Part shown: in pieces, positions 25,998 to 35,791 of the stretch
How the letters are laid out: the number at the start of each line of letters is the position of its first letter
How positions within the stretch are numbered: the stretch's first letter is position 1
NCBI GenBank assembly: GCA_028280485.1
Contig: JANQLS010000055.1
Coordinates: forward strand, 34,360 to 98,359
DNA from: Planctomycetota bacterium
Lineage (GTDB): Bacteria; Planctomycetota; UBA8108; JACQVS01
Length of the DNA stretch: 64,000 nucleotides
Direction: 5' to 3'
Translations under genes and position numbers: made by a program
Notes under the pieces: model-generated
Databases searched by the model: none
What the model saw: only the letters and a program-made list of their open reading frames with translations
What the model was told of the DNA's origin: nothing

Positions 25998-26194
25998 AAC
26001 ACGGTTCACGCCAGGGAAGCCCGAAGCTTTAGCGAGGGATCGGGCGAAAATTGAATCTCGAAATTTATATATGTTTCGGGCTGTTAGACGCGCTGGCATA
26101 TTTCGGGGAAGCGCTCGCGCGAGTCCTTGGGCGGTAGAGCGCTTTCTCGTATGGCTAGAATCTTGATCCCTCGCTAAAGCTTCGGGCTTCCTGG
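25998..26194 (+). repeat. Repeat family R3 (TIR element), copy 3
   Basis: The element core 26011-26194 begins CCAGGGAAGCCCGAAGCTTT then AGCGAGGGATC, and ends GATCCCTCGCTAAAGCTTC then GGGCTTCCTGG. The two ends are inverted repeats of about 30 bp. Interior similarity to copies 1 and 2 includes GGGCTGTTAGACG, GCGCTCGCGCGAGTC and GCGCTTTCTCGTATGG. The flank CACGGTTCACG is shared with copy 1. An open frame from 26195 has no ribosome-binding site and is not annotated. Confidence 0.85.
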
Positions 26195-26394
26195 GTGCTA
26201 ATTGCCTTTGAGCCAGCCTACGTACAGAGAGGAATTTCCATTAAAAGCGCTCCCGCCAATAGACTGACGGCTTTTGCTACTGAGATGCTGCTAAACCTGC
26301 CTTCCTATTTTTCCGATAATAGTGTAGTTGTCGATCGCCTCGTAGGCGAATTCACCCTCTCATTGCAGTTTGAACTACGAAATCGGATGGATTG

Positions 26395-27411
26395 ATGTCG
26401 CGCCTCGCTTATCTCACCTTCGCTTTCATCCTCGCGTTAAATTTAAGCGCTTGTCAGCGCTACAGCCTTCAGCGTCCATCCATGGTGCCTCCTCTTGATT
26501 TTTCGGGCCAGCTTGAGGTGTTGAAGCCCTCAAAGCCCGCGACCCGATTTAAGGTTGAGCTCAAAGAACAAACGGAAGAATACTCCATTTTCAAATTTGA
26601 GTTTGAGTCGACGGAAAAGTTCATCGGTGAACTTTCAGCGGGGGGCAGTGCCCATCAGTTGAATCTCGTCCAGGGTGAGTACTACCAGGCGAGTTCCGCT
26701 TCCCCAGAAACACCGGCTCCACTTCTTCAAATCGCCCCCATCTTAGGTGGGGCACTCAATGATTACTTCGTCTCTCGCCTCTTTGCTGAATGGGCGGCGG
26801 AGGAAGGTTTTTCAAGTTTCTTCCTCTACCAGAAGGGAGTCATTTTAGAAGCGAGTGTCACCGCCGAAGACATGCAAAAAATGTTGGTGAGGACGACTCA
26901 TGAAAACGTTCAAGCGATTGAAGCCTTAGCCCAAAGGGCTGAGGTCGATGCTCAATCCTTAGCTTGCTTCGGAGTAAGTTTGGGGGCGATTAAGAACATT
27001 TTGTTATTAGCGGCAATGCCCAACATGAAGGGAGGGGTGTTCTGCTTGGCTGGCGGCGACTTGCCCCGAATCTTTAAATTGTCGCGAGAGATGATGGTTG
27101 AAGAATACTTCATTCGTCGCGCTGAAGCAGAGGGTTCTAACAGAAAAATAATTCAAGCAGACTTAGATCAACATCTTAAATTAGATCCCTTGGATGTCGC
27201 AGAATATATCGGCAGTGAACGAGCTCTTCTCTACGTGGGTACCCTGGATGATAAGGTTCATTACTTAAGTGGTCTCGCACTTTATCAAGCATTGGGTCGA
27301 CCCGAATTACAAATCCTTCCCCTCGGCCATTACACCGGTATCATCATGGTGCCTAAGGTTGCGAATGAGGGTTTTCGATGGTTAAAAAAACGATTTAAGG
27401 ATCCATCTTAG
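26395..27411 (+). CDS. Alpha/beta-hydrolase-like lipoprotein
   Basis: The 338-residue protein has a lipoprotein signal (LAYLTFAFILALNLSAC, lipobox LSAC at about residue 18-21), so it is membrane anchored. An alpha/beta-hydrolase core follows. A nucleophile elbow FGVSLGA (GxSxG) is near residue 198, an acidic candidate is in VGTLDDKVHY (about 282) and a histidine in LPLGHYTG (about 308), in the right order for a catalytic triad. The substrate is unknown. ATG 26395 is preferred to the overlapping TTG upstream; no clear Shine-Dalgarno is present. The next gene, another lipoprotein, starts ten bases after the stop, so the two form an operon and probably act together. Confidence 0.75.
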   Translation: MSRLAYLTFAFILALNLSACQRYSLQRPSMVPPLDFSGQLEVLKPSKPATRFKVELKEQTEEYSIFKFEFESTEKFIGELSAGGSAHQLNLVQGEYYQASSASPETPAPLLQIAPILGGALNDYFVSRLFAEWAAEEGFSSFFLYQKGVILEASVTAEDMQKMLVRTTHENVQAIEALAQRAEVDAQSLACFGVSLGAIKNILLLAAMPNMKGGVFCLAGGDLPRIFKLSREMMVEEYFIRRAEAEGSNRKIIQADLDQHLKLDPLDVAEYIGSERALLYVGTLDDKVHYLSGLALYQALGRPELQILPLGHYTGIIMVPKVANEGFRWLKKRFKDPS

Positions 27412-27420
27412 GAGGTTCCT

Positions 27421-28806
27421 TTGAAGCTAAACCTTTTAATCTATTTAAAGCTGATTTTAATTCCTCTGGTGGGGGCTCTCGGCTGTGTCTATCCTTCCCC
27501 TCCCATCGAATGGGAGAAATGGAAGCACACCTTCCCTGAGCACAGTTCAATCCCCATTGAAACTAAGATTCAAAAGATCGAGGAGCACCTTGTTTCGCGA
27601 CATTTGAGCCCTGAAGGTTTGCTGATTTACCGCCGATACGATGAGCCGTTTGATGCTGAAAACCCCCGTTCTTACGGCAATTTAGCCGATGTTCCCATCT
27701 GGAGTGGGGCTCTTCTTGCTGCAGTTTCTTTTAAGTATGCACAGACTCACGCGCCCGAAGATTTAAAGCTAGTTCATCGCGTTTTGGATGGCTTGGCCTT
27801 ACTAGATGATGTCACTGGAAAGCCCGGTCTCTTAGCCCGTTCTTGCGCACCTACTCAAGAGCCTTTCGAGCATGAACAAGCTCGTCACGAAGCTCGAGCG
27901 GGAGCCCCGCCTTACGAAAAATATCGGTATCGGGGCGATGTAAGTAAGGACCAATACTTTGGCGTTTTATTCGGTTATAGCGTGCTGATAACGGCGATCG
28001 ATCCTGAATGGAAAGAGTTTCAAGAGTTAAAACAAAGAGCGGCTCCATATGTTAAAAGCATCGCGGATCATATTTGGTCGAACGATCTCTGCATTACAGA
28101 TATCGATGGAGAGGTGACGACTTTTGGAGAGCTCAGCGGGTACATGTTCGGCATTCCTATCGGACCGAATGCTTCATTGAGTTTACTTTCGCAAAAAGTG
28201 GCTTATGCCTATACAGGTGAAGAGGAGTATCAAGACCGATACTTAACTCTCGTGAAGGAAAAATATCCAGAAGCCACTTGGCTCAATAAGTTTCAAATTT
28301 TTGGTCGTACGAATCACAGTAACGATGTGATGGCGACGATGGGCTTGTATTCATTGAAGCATCTCGAGGACGATGATCGTCTGATCGCCATTTATCAAAA
28401 AAGTTACCGACGTTTATGGAAGCTGGTTCTCCACGAAGGAAATTTATTCTTCAATGGTGCCTACCACGCCATATGTTCTGAGCCTTTTCCTGAAGCTGTA
28501 CGAGACGATCTTAAATACTCTTTAGAGCTCTTCCCTGATGACTTAAAGATGGTGGAAGTTGATTGGCGCGAACATCCAAAGATCACGCCCGGACTCTTTA
28601 ACGAGCGAAAAGGAAAACTTAGGAATACTCACGCCTTGCCCTTGCATATGAGGAAGATCAGTTCTTTCATTTGGAAGTCATCTCCCTTCGCCGTGCTTGG
28701 AAATGAGGGAGAGAAAGGTGGGAGAACTGTCTCGGGTGTCGATTTTTTATTAGCGTATTGGCTCTTTCGCCATCACGGCTTAATTCCTTCCCCAAATCTT
28801 AAGTAG
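27421..28806 (+). CDS. Hypothetical lipoprotein, possible helical-toroid enzyme
   Basis: The 461-residue protein starts at TTG, ten bases after the preceding stop and after AGGAGGT. It has a lipoprotein signal (LIYLKLILIPLVGALGC). I do not recognise the family with certainty. Regularly spaced helices with small-residue and aromatic motifs (NLADVPIWSGALLAAVSFKY, RYRGDVSKDQYFGVLFGYS, GRTNHSNDVMATMGLYSL) suggest an (alpha/alpha)6 toroid, the fold of several glycosidases and epimerases. The DVSKDQYFGVLFGY and HSNDV motifs could be active-site elements. It pairs with the hydrolase-like lipoprotein upstream. No terminator is evident after it. Confidence 0.55.
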   Translation: MKLNLLIYLKLILIPLVGALGCVYPSPPIEWEKWKHTFPEHSSIPIETKIQKIEEHLVSRHLSPEGLLIYRRYDEPFDAENPRSYGNLADVPIWSGALLAAVSFKYAQTHAPEDLKLVHRVLDGLALLDDVTGKPGLLARSCAPTQEPFEHEQARHEARAGAPPYEKYRYRGDVSKDQYFGVLFGYSVLITAIDPEWKEFQELKQRAAPYVKSIADHIWSNDLCITDIDGEVTTFGELSGYMFGIPIGPNASLSLLSQKVAYAYTGEEEYQDRYLTLVKEKYPEATWLNKFQIFGRTNHSNDVMATMGLYSLKHLEDDDRLIAIYQKSYRRLWKLVLHEGNLFFNGAYHAICSEPFPEAVRDDLKYSLELFPDDLKMVEVDWREHPKITPGLFNERKGKLRNTHALPLHMRKISSFIWKSSPFAVLGNEGEKGGRTVSGVDFLLAYWLFRHHGLIPSPNLK

Positions 28807-30979
28807 TCGATTGCTTCATCGGTAGGAGGCAGTCCATCCCTCTCGATGCCCATTTGTTTATCTTATAGAGTAGCTTGATCTATGGGTGATCAGGGAAAGC
28901 CCGTAGTTGGACTTATAATGGGTTTACTTTGATTGAATTAGATTGGAGGGTGAAGAGATTTTTTCCTTTGGGTTACTAATCCTCAAAGCTAATCGAATTA
29001 CGTCGACTGCCTTTACCTTTTTCCCTTTTAGATTCTTTGGATTCTTTTCGGGTGTGGTCATTAAGTCTTTTTATTTTTTAATGTTATGATTGCGGCGTAG
29101 ATCTTCTTTGAGCGCCCGCACCAACATTGCAGAAGTCTTGATCCACGTTGGAGTCCAAGGGAAATTTCCTCAGAATTTGAGGGAGAAGAGTGGGTATTTC
29201 CGACACAAATCAACTTTTTTTCAATTCTTTAGAAAATATGGGGGTAAACCTGAAAATCGCAGTTCAATTTTTTAGTGGCATGGATATAATCTGAGAGGTT
29301 GGTAGGGTCTAAAAATACTTCTGGCTATTCTATTCTCTATAATTGTTCTGCATCGGTAGTGAATACTTTCGAATGCAACCTCTTTTTGCGAAGCTATGAG
29401 GAGCTTCAAAAGAGGTTAAGTGAATTGAATTTAGCTAAGAACGTGGTCTGAAGAATCCTTAAATACAGTTCATTGAAGCTTAAATAGCAGATATTTGATT
29501 CAATTCGCCATATTTATAGGCGCGATTGTTTGGTGCTATTTGTTAACTTTTCCCTGTTTATCCAATTTTGGTTGATACAAGGTAGAGAGTTAACATTTTT
29601 CTCTGTTGAGCTTGATCTGTCAAAAAAGAGGGTAGCCAAATTGAAGCCTGGGTAGGAAGATCAGGTTTCAAGGATCGCTGAGATTGATGAAATTTCAGCC
29701 CGGTTGAATGGTTGACTGAGATTTAATCATAAATATCAGTTAGCTGGCCTCTGAGACCATTAGAATTTAGATTCAGTTGGTGGTAGTTGGAGCTCTGAGT
29801 TTTATAGATCTACTTATCCGTTCCGGGGTGGATTTGGAAAAAGCAGGGTTCGATTGGTAGCTGTTTGAGGGAATTAAGCCCTTAAATGCCCACTTTGAGA
29901 TGTGAGATTTTAAGTGGATTTAACTAAAAATCTTCTTATACCCCCTTGCATTGTGGCTTCAAACATGCCAACCTGGACACTTTGAAGCTTGTCTTGAAGG
30001 GGAATTGCACTAGGCTTTTTACGAGGGCTTTTTACGGATGCTTTTCGGGAAAGCTTATAGAGGCTACTTCAAACGATCTTTATCGTTGAAGTCCCTTTAC
30101 AGTTGGTGACACGAGGGTTTTCAAAACAAGTTTCTAAGCGATGCCAAAGTGGCTATTCGGTTTTTTTGTTAGTTCTAAGAACTTCAAACTCAATTTATGT
30201 TGAGTGTTTTTAGAAAACTGTTGGCGCTCCAGTTGATAACTTAAAGCTGAAAACTTTGGTGTCCACGTGGGTCGAACTATCAATGTTCACTGTCAACGTT
30301 GATCGCTAAATACTAAAAATTGTTTTATTCGAAACACTGTACCGATCGTGAATGATCTTTGTTTGTGAGAAAGTTCATTGATCGTACGGAGAGTGTAGAG
30401 CCTAAACTTTCAAGTTTTGCTTTCAATAGAAAGCATGCGCTTGAAGGTGGGCTTCTTGGCTGTTCGGCCATCGAATGAAATTCACAAGAATGAATATGCT
30501 CTTCGGTTAAAAGTTGATTTTAATATCAGCTTTTTACGCAACCCGAAGGGGAATGATTCTTGGGGTGAGCGGCGGGTATTTTGGTTGTTTGGAAATGAAG
30601 TCTTAAGTTCAGACTTCTCAATTTAGATTTCATGGACGATCACCAAATTCTTAGGGCCAGTTAAACGGATTGAAGACAGGGAGTCCTCGGGGGACGAACT
30701 GTTGACAATTCAGAATGACTGATCTTGAAGAATTCTTTCTCAGAAAGTCTTTTTTAAAATCATGAGTTCAAGCTGGTTTTGGGAAGAAATTAACGAGCTA
30801 TCCACAATCACAATCTTCTAATCGAAGATCCGTCTTCTGTTTCGAAGATAAAAGAAAGAACGCGCAAGTTTCTTGTCGGTATCTCTGTAGGAGGTGCCCT
30901 GACTGGTCTATTGGGTGTGTCATTTCAAGTCATTCACACTTGGGAATGGTTTTGTCTTCAAACCTCTCGAGGAGGAGAG
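28807..30979 (+). other. 2.1-kb gene-free AT-rich region
   Basis: Between the lipoprotein pair and the first dockerin gene there is no ORF longer than about 70 codons with a ribosome-binding site or recognisable protein features. No member of repeat families R1-R3 is seen. A hairpin-like string CAAACGATCTTTATCGTTG lies near 30072, and TTGACA at 30702 lacks a matching -10. The region may hold the promoter and leader of the gene at 30980, a decayed gene, or an unrecognised RNA. Confidence 0.5.
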
Positions 30980-33070
30980 ATGAAACAAATGAGGTTTTTG
31001 GGTTTTTATTGCCTTGGGCTGCTAGCTCTTGCGCTGATCGGTTCACCCCGCTCAGCAAATGCTAATGAGCTTAGCTTGCCTGCTACAAGTACGGCCTTCC
31101 TTGGTCGAACGATCGATCTTGATCTCACTTTGACTGCTACTGATGTACTTCAAGGTGTTCAAGCGATCGCCGATTGGGATGCTGCTGTCCTACAAGGAGT
31201 GAATATCGCTCCTGCTACTGGTGCCGGAGAAGCTTTGGAAGAAGCTGATACGGTTGTTTCACAAATCGACAATGGTTACTTTATCTTAGCTGCCGTTATG
31301 GATACGGATCCGTTTGATGAAGGTTCTCCTGAGGAGATCCCCGTCGGATCGCACCGCATCGCTACGGTTAGCTTCCAAGGTGTCACTGAAGAATCTTCAA
31401 CTGACATCAACTTTGTAGACGATACCTACAGCACCACTGAACTCGGTCCTGAACTCAGCAACTTAGTTGTTGTGGACAGCCTTTCAGAAGGTGTTGCTGA
31501 AGGTCTCATGCTCTCTGGTGGTACTGTCAATGTACTCGGAATTCCTCCAGGAACTTTGAGTGTGGCCAGTGCTGTTAGTCCTGCTCCTGAACAAGCAGAC
31601 ATCGCTCCTGCAGAAGAAGCTGTAACTACCCATGTTCTATTGGATAGTTCAGGTGAAGCTGTTCAAGCTTACGTCATCGCCGTTCAACACGACGACGCCG
31701 TAGTTAGCTTGGTTGGTGCAAGTCTCGGTGGTACAGACGCAGCTGCCAATGGCGCTGAATTTGTCTTTATCGACGATAGCTTCGCTAACGGTGCTTTGAT
31801 CGCTGTTGTTATGGACTACGATCCTCCCTTCGATGATCAATCTGTTTCAGGTACCGCTGGTGCTGAAGCTTCTGTAGCTTCGCTCAGTTATGTCCTGAAC
31901 GGTGAACGTAATCGAACCAATTGCGATGTCGATCCTGCTGAGCCAGGTGACGATATCGTAACTACCGTTTCACTCGTTGACGGTGTCTTTGGCGATCCCG
32001 CCCAAGAAAACATCATCGTTATCGCTGGTCAGTCCAAAAACCCTGAACTCGTTTCAGGTACTTTGACTTTCCCAGCTTACATTTGTCCTCCTACTGGTTT
32101 CCTCTCCAAAGCTTTCGCAGCTGGTGGTGAGTTGGTCAGAGTGGACCGTGGCGCTGATGGATCCTTCACCTCTGACGGTGGTTCTTTTGTCTATCTTCCC
32201 GATGGTTTCGGCGAATTAGTTCCTGACGTTGCTGGTGCTCCTGCTCCTATCGAAGCAGGTATCGGCGAAGTTTTCCCCGTATGCTTCTATTACACTTCAC
32301 CTCTGGCTGATAACCCTGACGGTATCGACCAAGGTCCTGGTGGAAACTTCTTCGACGGCGCTGACGACGACGATCCTCAGGCAGTCTCGATGGCTGCTGC
32401 CTACGATGCAGGTCTCTCATGCTTGGGAACCTACTCCATCGATGGCACAGTCACACAAGCTGTCGGTGGTGCTGGTGGAGCCGAATTCGTTAACGTATCT
32501 TGTGAAGATACCGATGACGGTGGTTCGATCGTAATCGCTATTCAAGTCGAGCTCACACCTTCAAACGACGGTGGAACTCTTCCTCCTACTTCAGACTGGC
32601 TCAAGCTGATCGCTGTTGACTTCACCGTCAATGACAGTGCCGCTTGTGGCGAGCCTGCACAAATCCGCTTCCAAGACGGAGTTGACGGTGGACAAAACGT
32701 TGGTATTAACAACGTCTTCGCTATCAACAACTTCTCAGTTCCCGCCGAGAACACTGTTTCTGCAGTTATCAACCTCGGTAGTGAACCTGTCTTTGTCCGC
32801 GGTGATGCTAACTATGACGGCTTGATCGATATCGCTGACTCAGTCGCTATCATCAGTAGTTTGTTCCTCAGTGGAGTTCACCAATTCGAACTTCCTTGTG
32901 AAGACGCTGCTGACGTCAACGACGATGCTCGAGTCGACTTGGCCGATAGTATCTACGAACTCAACTATCTGTTCAAATCTGGCGCTGCTCCTCTCTATCC
33001 CTTCCCGGATGCTGATACTGATCCTACGGAAGACGAGTTGGATTGTGTTGCTGGACGTGCATGTAACTGA
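30980..33070 (+). CDS. Secreted cohesin-like/dockerin protein, family A (A1)
   Basis: A 696-residue exported protein starting at ATG 30980 after GAGGAGGAGA; upstream in-frame codons are ignored. The signal peptide ends SANA. Two tandem cohesin-like beta-sandwich domains follow (about 25-205 and 205-385), sharing the pattern aliphatic-A-V-V-M-D-x-D-P-P-F-D. A third domain (about 390-600) contains FYYTSPLADNP and GGQNVGINNVFAINNFSVPA. The end (605-696) is a dockerin: RGDANYDGLIDIADSV and DVNDDARVDLADS are two EF-hand-type calcium loops, then PFPDADTDPTEDELDC. Codon use is uniform, rich in GGT, GCT and ATC, which suggests high expression. It is 69 percent or more alike by eye to the gene at 38481. 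Likely a matrix or coat component; no enzymatic motif is seen. Confidence 0.85.
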   Translation: MKQMRFLGFYCLGLLALALIGSPRSANANELSLPATSTAFLGRTIDLDLTLTATDVLQGVQAIADWDAAVLQGVNIAPATGAGEALEEADTVVSQIDNGYFILAAVMDTDPFDEGSPEEIPVGSHRIATVSFQGVTEESSTDINFVDDTYSTTELGPELSNLVVVDSLSEGVAEGLMLSGGTVNVLGIPPGTLSVASAVSPAPEQADIAPAEEAVTTHVLLDSSGEAVQAYVIAVQHDDAVVSLVGASLGGTDAAANGAEFVFIDDSFANGALIAVVMDYDPPFDDQSVSGTAGAEASVASLSYVLNGERNRTNCDVDPAEPGDDIVTTVSLVDGVFGDPAQENIIVIAGQSKNPELVSGTLTFPAYICPPTGFLSKAFAAGGELVRVDRGADGSFTSDGGSFVYLPDGFGELVPDVAGAPAPIEAGIGEVFPVCFYYTSPLADNPDGIDQGPGGNFFDGADDDDPQAVSMAAAYDAGLSCLGTYSIDGTVTQAVGGAGGAEFVNVSCEDTDDGGSIVIAIQVELTPSNDGGTLPPTSDWLKLIAVDFTVNDSAACGEPAQIRFQDGVDGGQNVGINNVFAINNFSVPAENTVSAVINLGSEPVFVRGDANYDGLIDIADSVAIISSLFLSGVHQFELPCEDAADVNDDARVDLADSIYELNYLFKSGAAPLYPFPDADTDPTEDELDCVAGRACN

Positions 33071-33152
33071 TAGCTGTTTTGACTCCGAGAGGGTTTTAGG
33101 TCGAAGCCATGGTTCTTAAAAATATGCCTTGGTCACTTCGATCTAAGCTCTC

Positions 33153-33215
33153 CCGGGTGATTTTCCCGGTTAAAACTGATCTTCAGTCTTAGCCGGGAAG
33201 TCACTCGGATTTTTT
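33153..33215 (+). terminator. Intrinsic terminator after A1
   Basis: CCGGGTGATTTTCCCGG pairs with CCGGGAAGTCACTCGG across a 22-base loop, followed by ATTTTTTG. It ends the A1 transcript 80 bases after the stop. Confidence 0.75.
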
Positions 33216-34148
33216 GTGTATATCGAGTTCTTCCCCAGGCTTATTAATACTTAAAGGCTTTGGAAGAATCGGTCAGGAACGTGAGAGCTTCTCGCTGCTT
33301 CTGAAAAGCTCTTTAAGCATTGGGTCTGCTTTTTTAAATTCTTTTGAGGTTTTTCCGCACTTTAGGGTCTTGCTTAGGAATACCAATGAATTTGAAAGCA
33401 CTTGAGAGAGAGGTATTTAACTTTTAAATAACTTTCACATATTTTTTGGCGAGTTTGATACACTACGTGCGCCTAAATTTTTCCTTTCTTACTGGGTCAT
33501 AAGTTTTTTCAAACCATTTATATAATTCGAGCGAAAGCACGGATTGAGCTCGTCAAAACCGAGGGTCTCTCGAGAGGCGTCAGGCCGAAGTGGATAGCGG
33601 CTGATCGCGCTCTTGCAGCCTTTGTCGAGGATCATAAGCTGATTCCGTCTGGGATTTTTCCTGGGTCCAGTGGAGTGTTCTCGTTGGCGTGGGGGTCGTC
33701 TTCTCACAGCGGCGTGTAGTCGTTTGAGTCGACAAAGTCTCATGACAGACAAAGGTTTCGGGAGGAGAGTTCTCGGTGGCAGCGAGTGCCTGACTTGTAT
33801 TGGGGAATTCTATTTGAACGCCCAAGAATTCCACCGCGAGTCGGAAGGCAGAGTTATCTTCAGCCCTGCTTTCGTAAAAATTTTGCGTGTTTCTTTCTAT
33901 AGTAGATTTCACCCCTAAGGGTGAGTGGTTTTTACGTGGTCCTTCGCCTTGGAAAGGTTCCGAGGCTCATACTGTCTGGTCTTTATCCCCAAGAATTTTG
34001 AGGAGAGATTAGGCTTTATGAGGGGTCAGCTCCGGATAAGGGTTCATAAAATGGTCTCTTCCTTTTCCGGGGTGGTTAGAGAGGAGTCAATTCAATCCCG
34101 AGCCAGATTCCAGAATAAGAACTGGTAGATGGCATAAGGAGGAAAAGA
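33216..34148 (+). other. Gap between A1 and B1
   Basis: About 930 bases with no supported gene; short open frames on both strands lack ribosome-binding sites and protein-like composition. The end holds the AAGGAGGAAAAGA Shine-Dalgarno of the next gene. No family R1-R3 repeat is present. Confidence 0.5.
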
Positions 34149-35699
34149 ATGAAACGATTCGTTTTTCTTACGCTTGCATTAGCGAGCATCGTGTTCTGTG
34201 GCGCGAATCTTAACGCCCAGGACGATAGGTTTACTCTCGATGTCATTTCAACTGACGTCGAAAACGGTGGAGTAGTTACCGGCGCACCCGGTGCAACCGT
34301 CACCGTACATCTTCAAGTTCAACTCACAACTACCGAGGCTGGTGTTGCTGGTGTCGTGCTTCCTTTGGGAGGCGAAGGTGCTGACGTTTCTTTCGTCACT
34401 CCTGGTTGTGATTCTACTTGTGCTAATGGTCTTTACTGGGAAGGCGCCAACAACCTCTTCTTCTACAGCTTAGAAGGACGAGACACTGTCGATCCTACCT
34501 TCGAGAACACCGCTGGTGCACTCGCTGGTGCTGGTCCTCAAGGCGCTGGTATGATTCTTGGTCTCACCACCAATATCATCACCGCTTTCTCATACCCTGC
34601 TGGAACTTTCACCGTTGCTGACATCGACGTCGAAGTCACCATTCCTACCGGTGAAGATCCTGAAACCGTCACCATCGATGTCAAAAATGGTCTCAAAGGT
34701 TCTGGTGTACCCCAAAACTTGACCATCACCTTTAACTCTGGTAGTGAATCTGCCAATGTTAACGGTTTGACTTTTGACGTTGTCCAAACTCCTCCAGAGC
34801 TTTATCTCTCGATGAACGCTCCTGGCGCTGTTGATGGTAACCTCACTATTCCTTCTCCTTTAGGAGAATCTGGTGAAGGAACTGTATACGTCATGCTCGA
34901 CTCACGCTTAGATGGCGAAGAGGGTGTTGCTGGTTTCCAAATTTCTCTTGGTTACAGCGATGAAATCGACGTCACTTCAGCTTGTGTCGCTGACCAAGTC
35001 TTCGAAGTTAATCCTTCATTGGGTGGACAACAATGTCCTCAATCACTTCAGTGGACCGACGAAAACAACGCCGTTGATCCTGGTCTGATTTTCGAATCAG
35101 AAGATCCTGATTGTGAACTCGAAGTGGGTGCCGCTCAAGGTAAAGGTATCTCTGGTGGAGCAATCCTCTCAGGTATTCCTCCTGGAGCAGGTGAATTCCT
35201 TCCTGGAAACACCGATGGCCCAATCCGTCTCTTGAAGATTGACATCGCTCAATCTACTCCTTTCGAAAATGCAGACGATGCTGACCAAGTGGGAACTTTC
35301 ACTTGGAAAGATTGTATCAAAGGTCTTGGTGTAGCTGCTAAAACGAAGCTCACCGTTGAAGGACAATCTTTGGATGCACTCGAAAGAACTGGAATGACGA
35401 TTACTTTCACTCCTGTAAGTACTGCTGATTTCCAACGTGGAGACTCTAACTCAGACGGTATGGTCGACTTGTCAGACGCCATGCACATCATCGACTACCA
35501 ATTCTTTGGTGGCGACGCTCCTGCATGTTCTGACGCTGCTGACTCCAACGATGATGAAAAAATCAACATCGCTGACGTCGTTCACGTAATCAGTGTTCTT
35601 CACAGAGGACTCGCTCCTGTAGCTCCTGGTCTCGACTGTGGAACCGACGACGACTCAACTGCTGAGTCTTGTCCTCCTGGTTCAACTCAATGTGAATAA
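34149..35699 (+). CDS. Secreted cohesin-like/dockerin protein, family B (B1)
   Basis: A 516-residue exported protein with a strong Shine-Dalgarno (AAGGAGG). The signal peptide ends LNAQ, followed by DDRFTLDVIS, the start shared by all five family-B members. Domain 1 (about 25-215) is a cohesin-like sandwich with GAPGATVTVHLQVQLTTTEA and a Cys pair in CDSTCAN. Domain 2 (about 220-425) has ACVADQVFEVNPSLGGQQCP and ISGGAILSGIPPGAGEFLP. The dockerin is residues 427-516: RGDSNSDGMVDLSDAMHIID and DSNDDEKINIADVVH, then a Cys-containing tail. An intrinsic terminator follows. Even Cys pairing suggests disulfides outside the cytoplasm. Function is inferred to be structural assembly. Confidence 0.85.
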   Translation: MKRFVFLTLALASIVFCGANLNAQDDRFTLDVISTDVENGGVVTGAPGATVTVHLQVQLTTTEAGVAGVVLPLGGEGADVSFVTPGCDSTCANGLYWEGANNLFFYSLEGRDTVDPTFENTAGALAGAGPQGAGMILGLTTNIITAFSYPAGTFTVADIDVEVTIPTGEDPETVTIDVKNGLKGSGVPQNLTITFNSGSESANVNGLTFDVVQTPPELYLSMNAPGAVDGNLTIPSPLGESGEGTVYVMLDSRLDGEEGVAGFQISLGYSDEIDVTSACVADQVFEVNPSLGGQQCPQSLQWTDENNAVDPGLIFESEDPDCELEVGAAQGKGISGGAILSGIPPGAGEFLPGNTDGPIRLLKIDIAQSTPFENADDADQVGTFTWKDCIKGLGVAAKTKLTVEGQSLDALERTGMTITFTPVSTADFQRGDSNSDGMVDLSDAMHIIDYQFFGGDAPACSDAADSNDDEKINIADVVHVISVLHRGLAPVAPGLDCGTDDDSTAESCPPGSTQCE

Positions 35700-35751
35700 T
35701 AATTCACTCTCGTTGAGACTTTGAGTTAGCTTTTTGAGCCAACTCTCTGGA

Positions 35752-35791
35752 ATCCCTCACCCTTAATTCTTAGGGGTGAGGGATTTTTTTT
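35752..35791 (+). terminator. Intrinsic terminator after B1
   Basis: ATCCCTCACCC pairs with GGGTGAGGGAT (loop TTAATTCTTAG), followed by eight T. A textbook Rho-independent terminator. Confidence 0.93.

Noticed and set aside
26195..26395. A 66-codon plus-strand frame ending at the start of the hydrolase-like lipoprotein gene.
   Set aside because: No Shine-Dalgarno, begins at the boundary of an R3 element, and has no recognisable features.
29090..29275. A 61-codon frame in the 2.1-kb empty region.
   Set aside because: No ribosome-binding site and no homology that I recognise; expected by chance.
29841..29866. GGGTTCGATTGG resembling a tRNA T-arm.
   Set aside because: The stem does not close and no acceptor or anticodon arm can be drawn around it.
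30702..30730. TTGACA upstream of A1 as a promoter.
   Set aside because: No -10-like hexamer at a suitable distance.
33489..33918. Overlapping open frames of 82-110 codons on both strands between A1 and B1.
   Set aside because: No ribosome-binding sites, no known motifs, and composition unlike neighbouring proteins.
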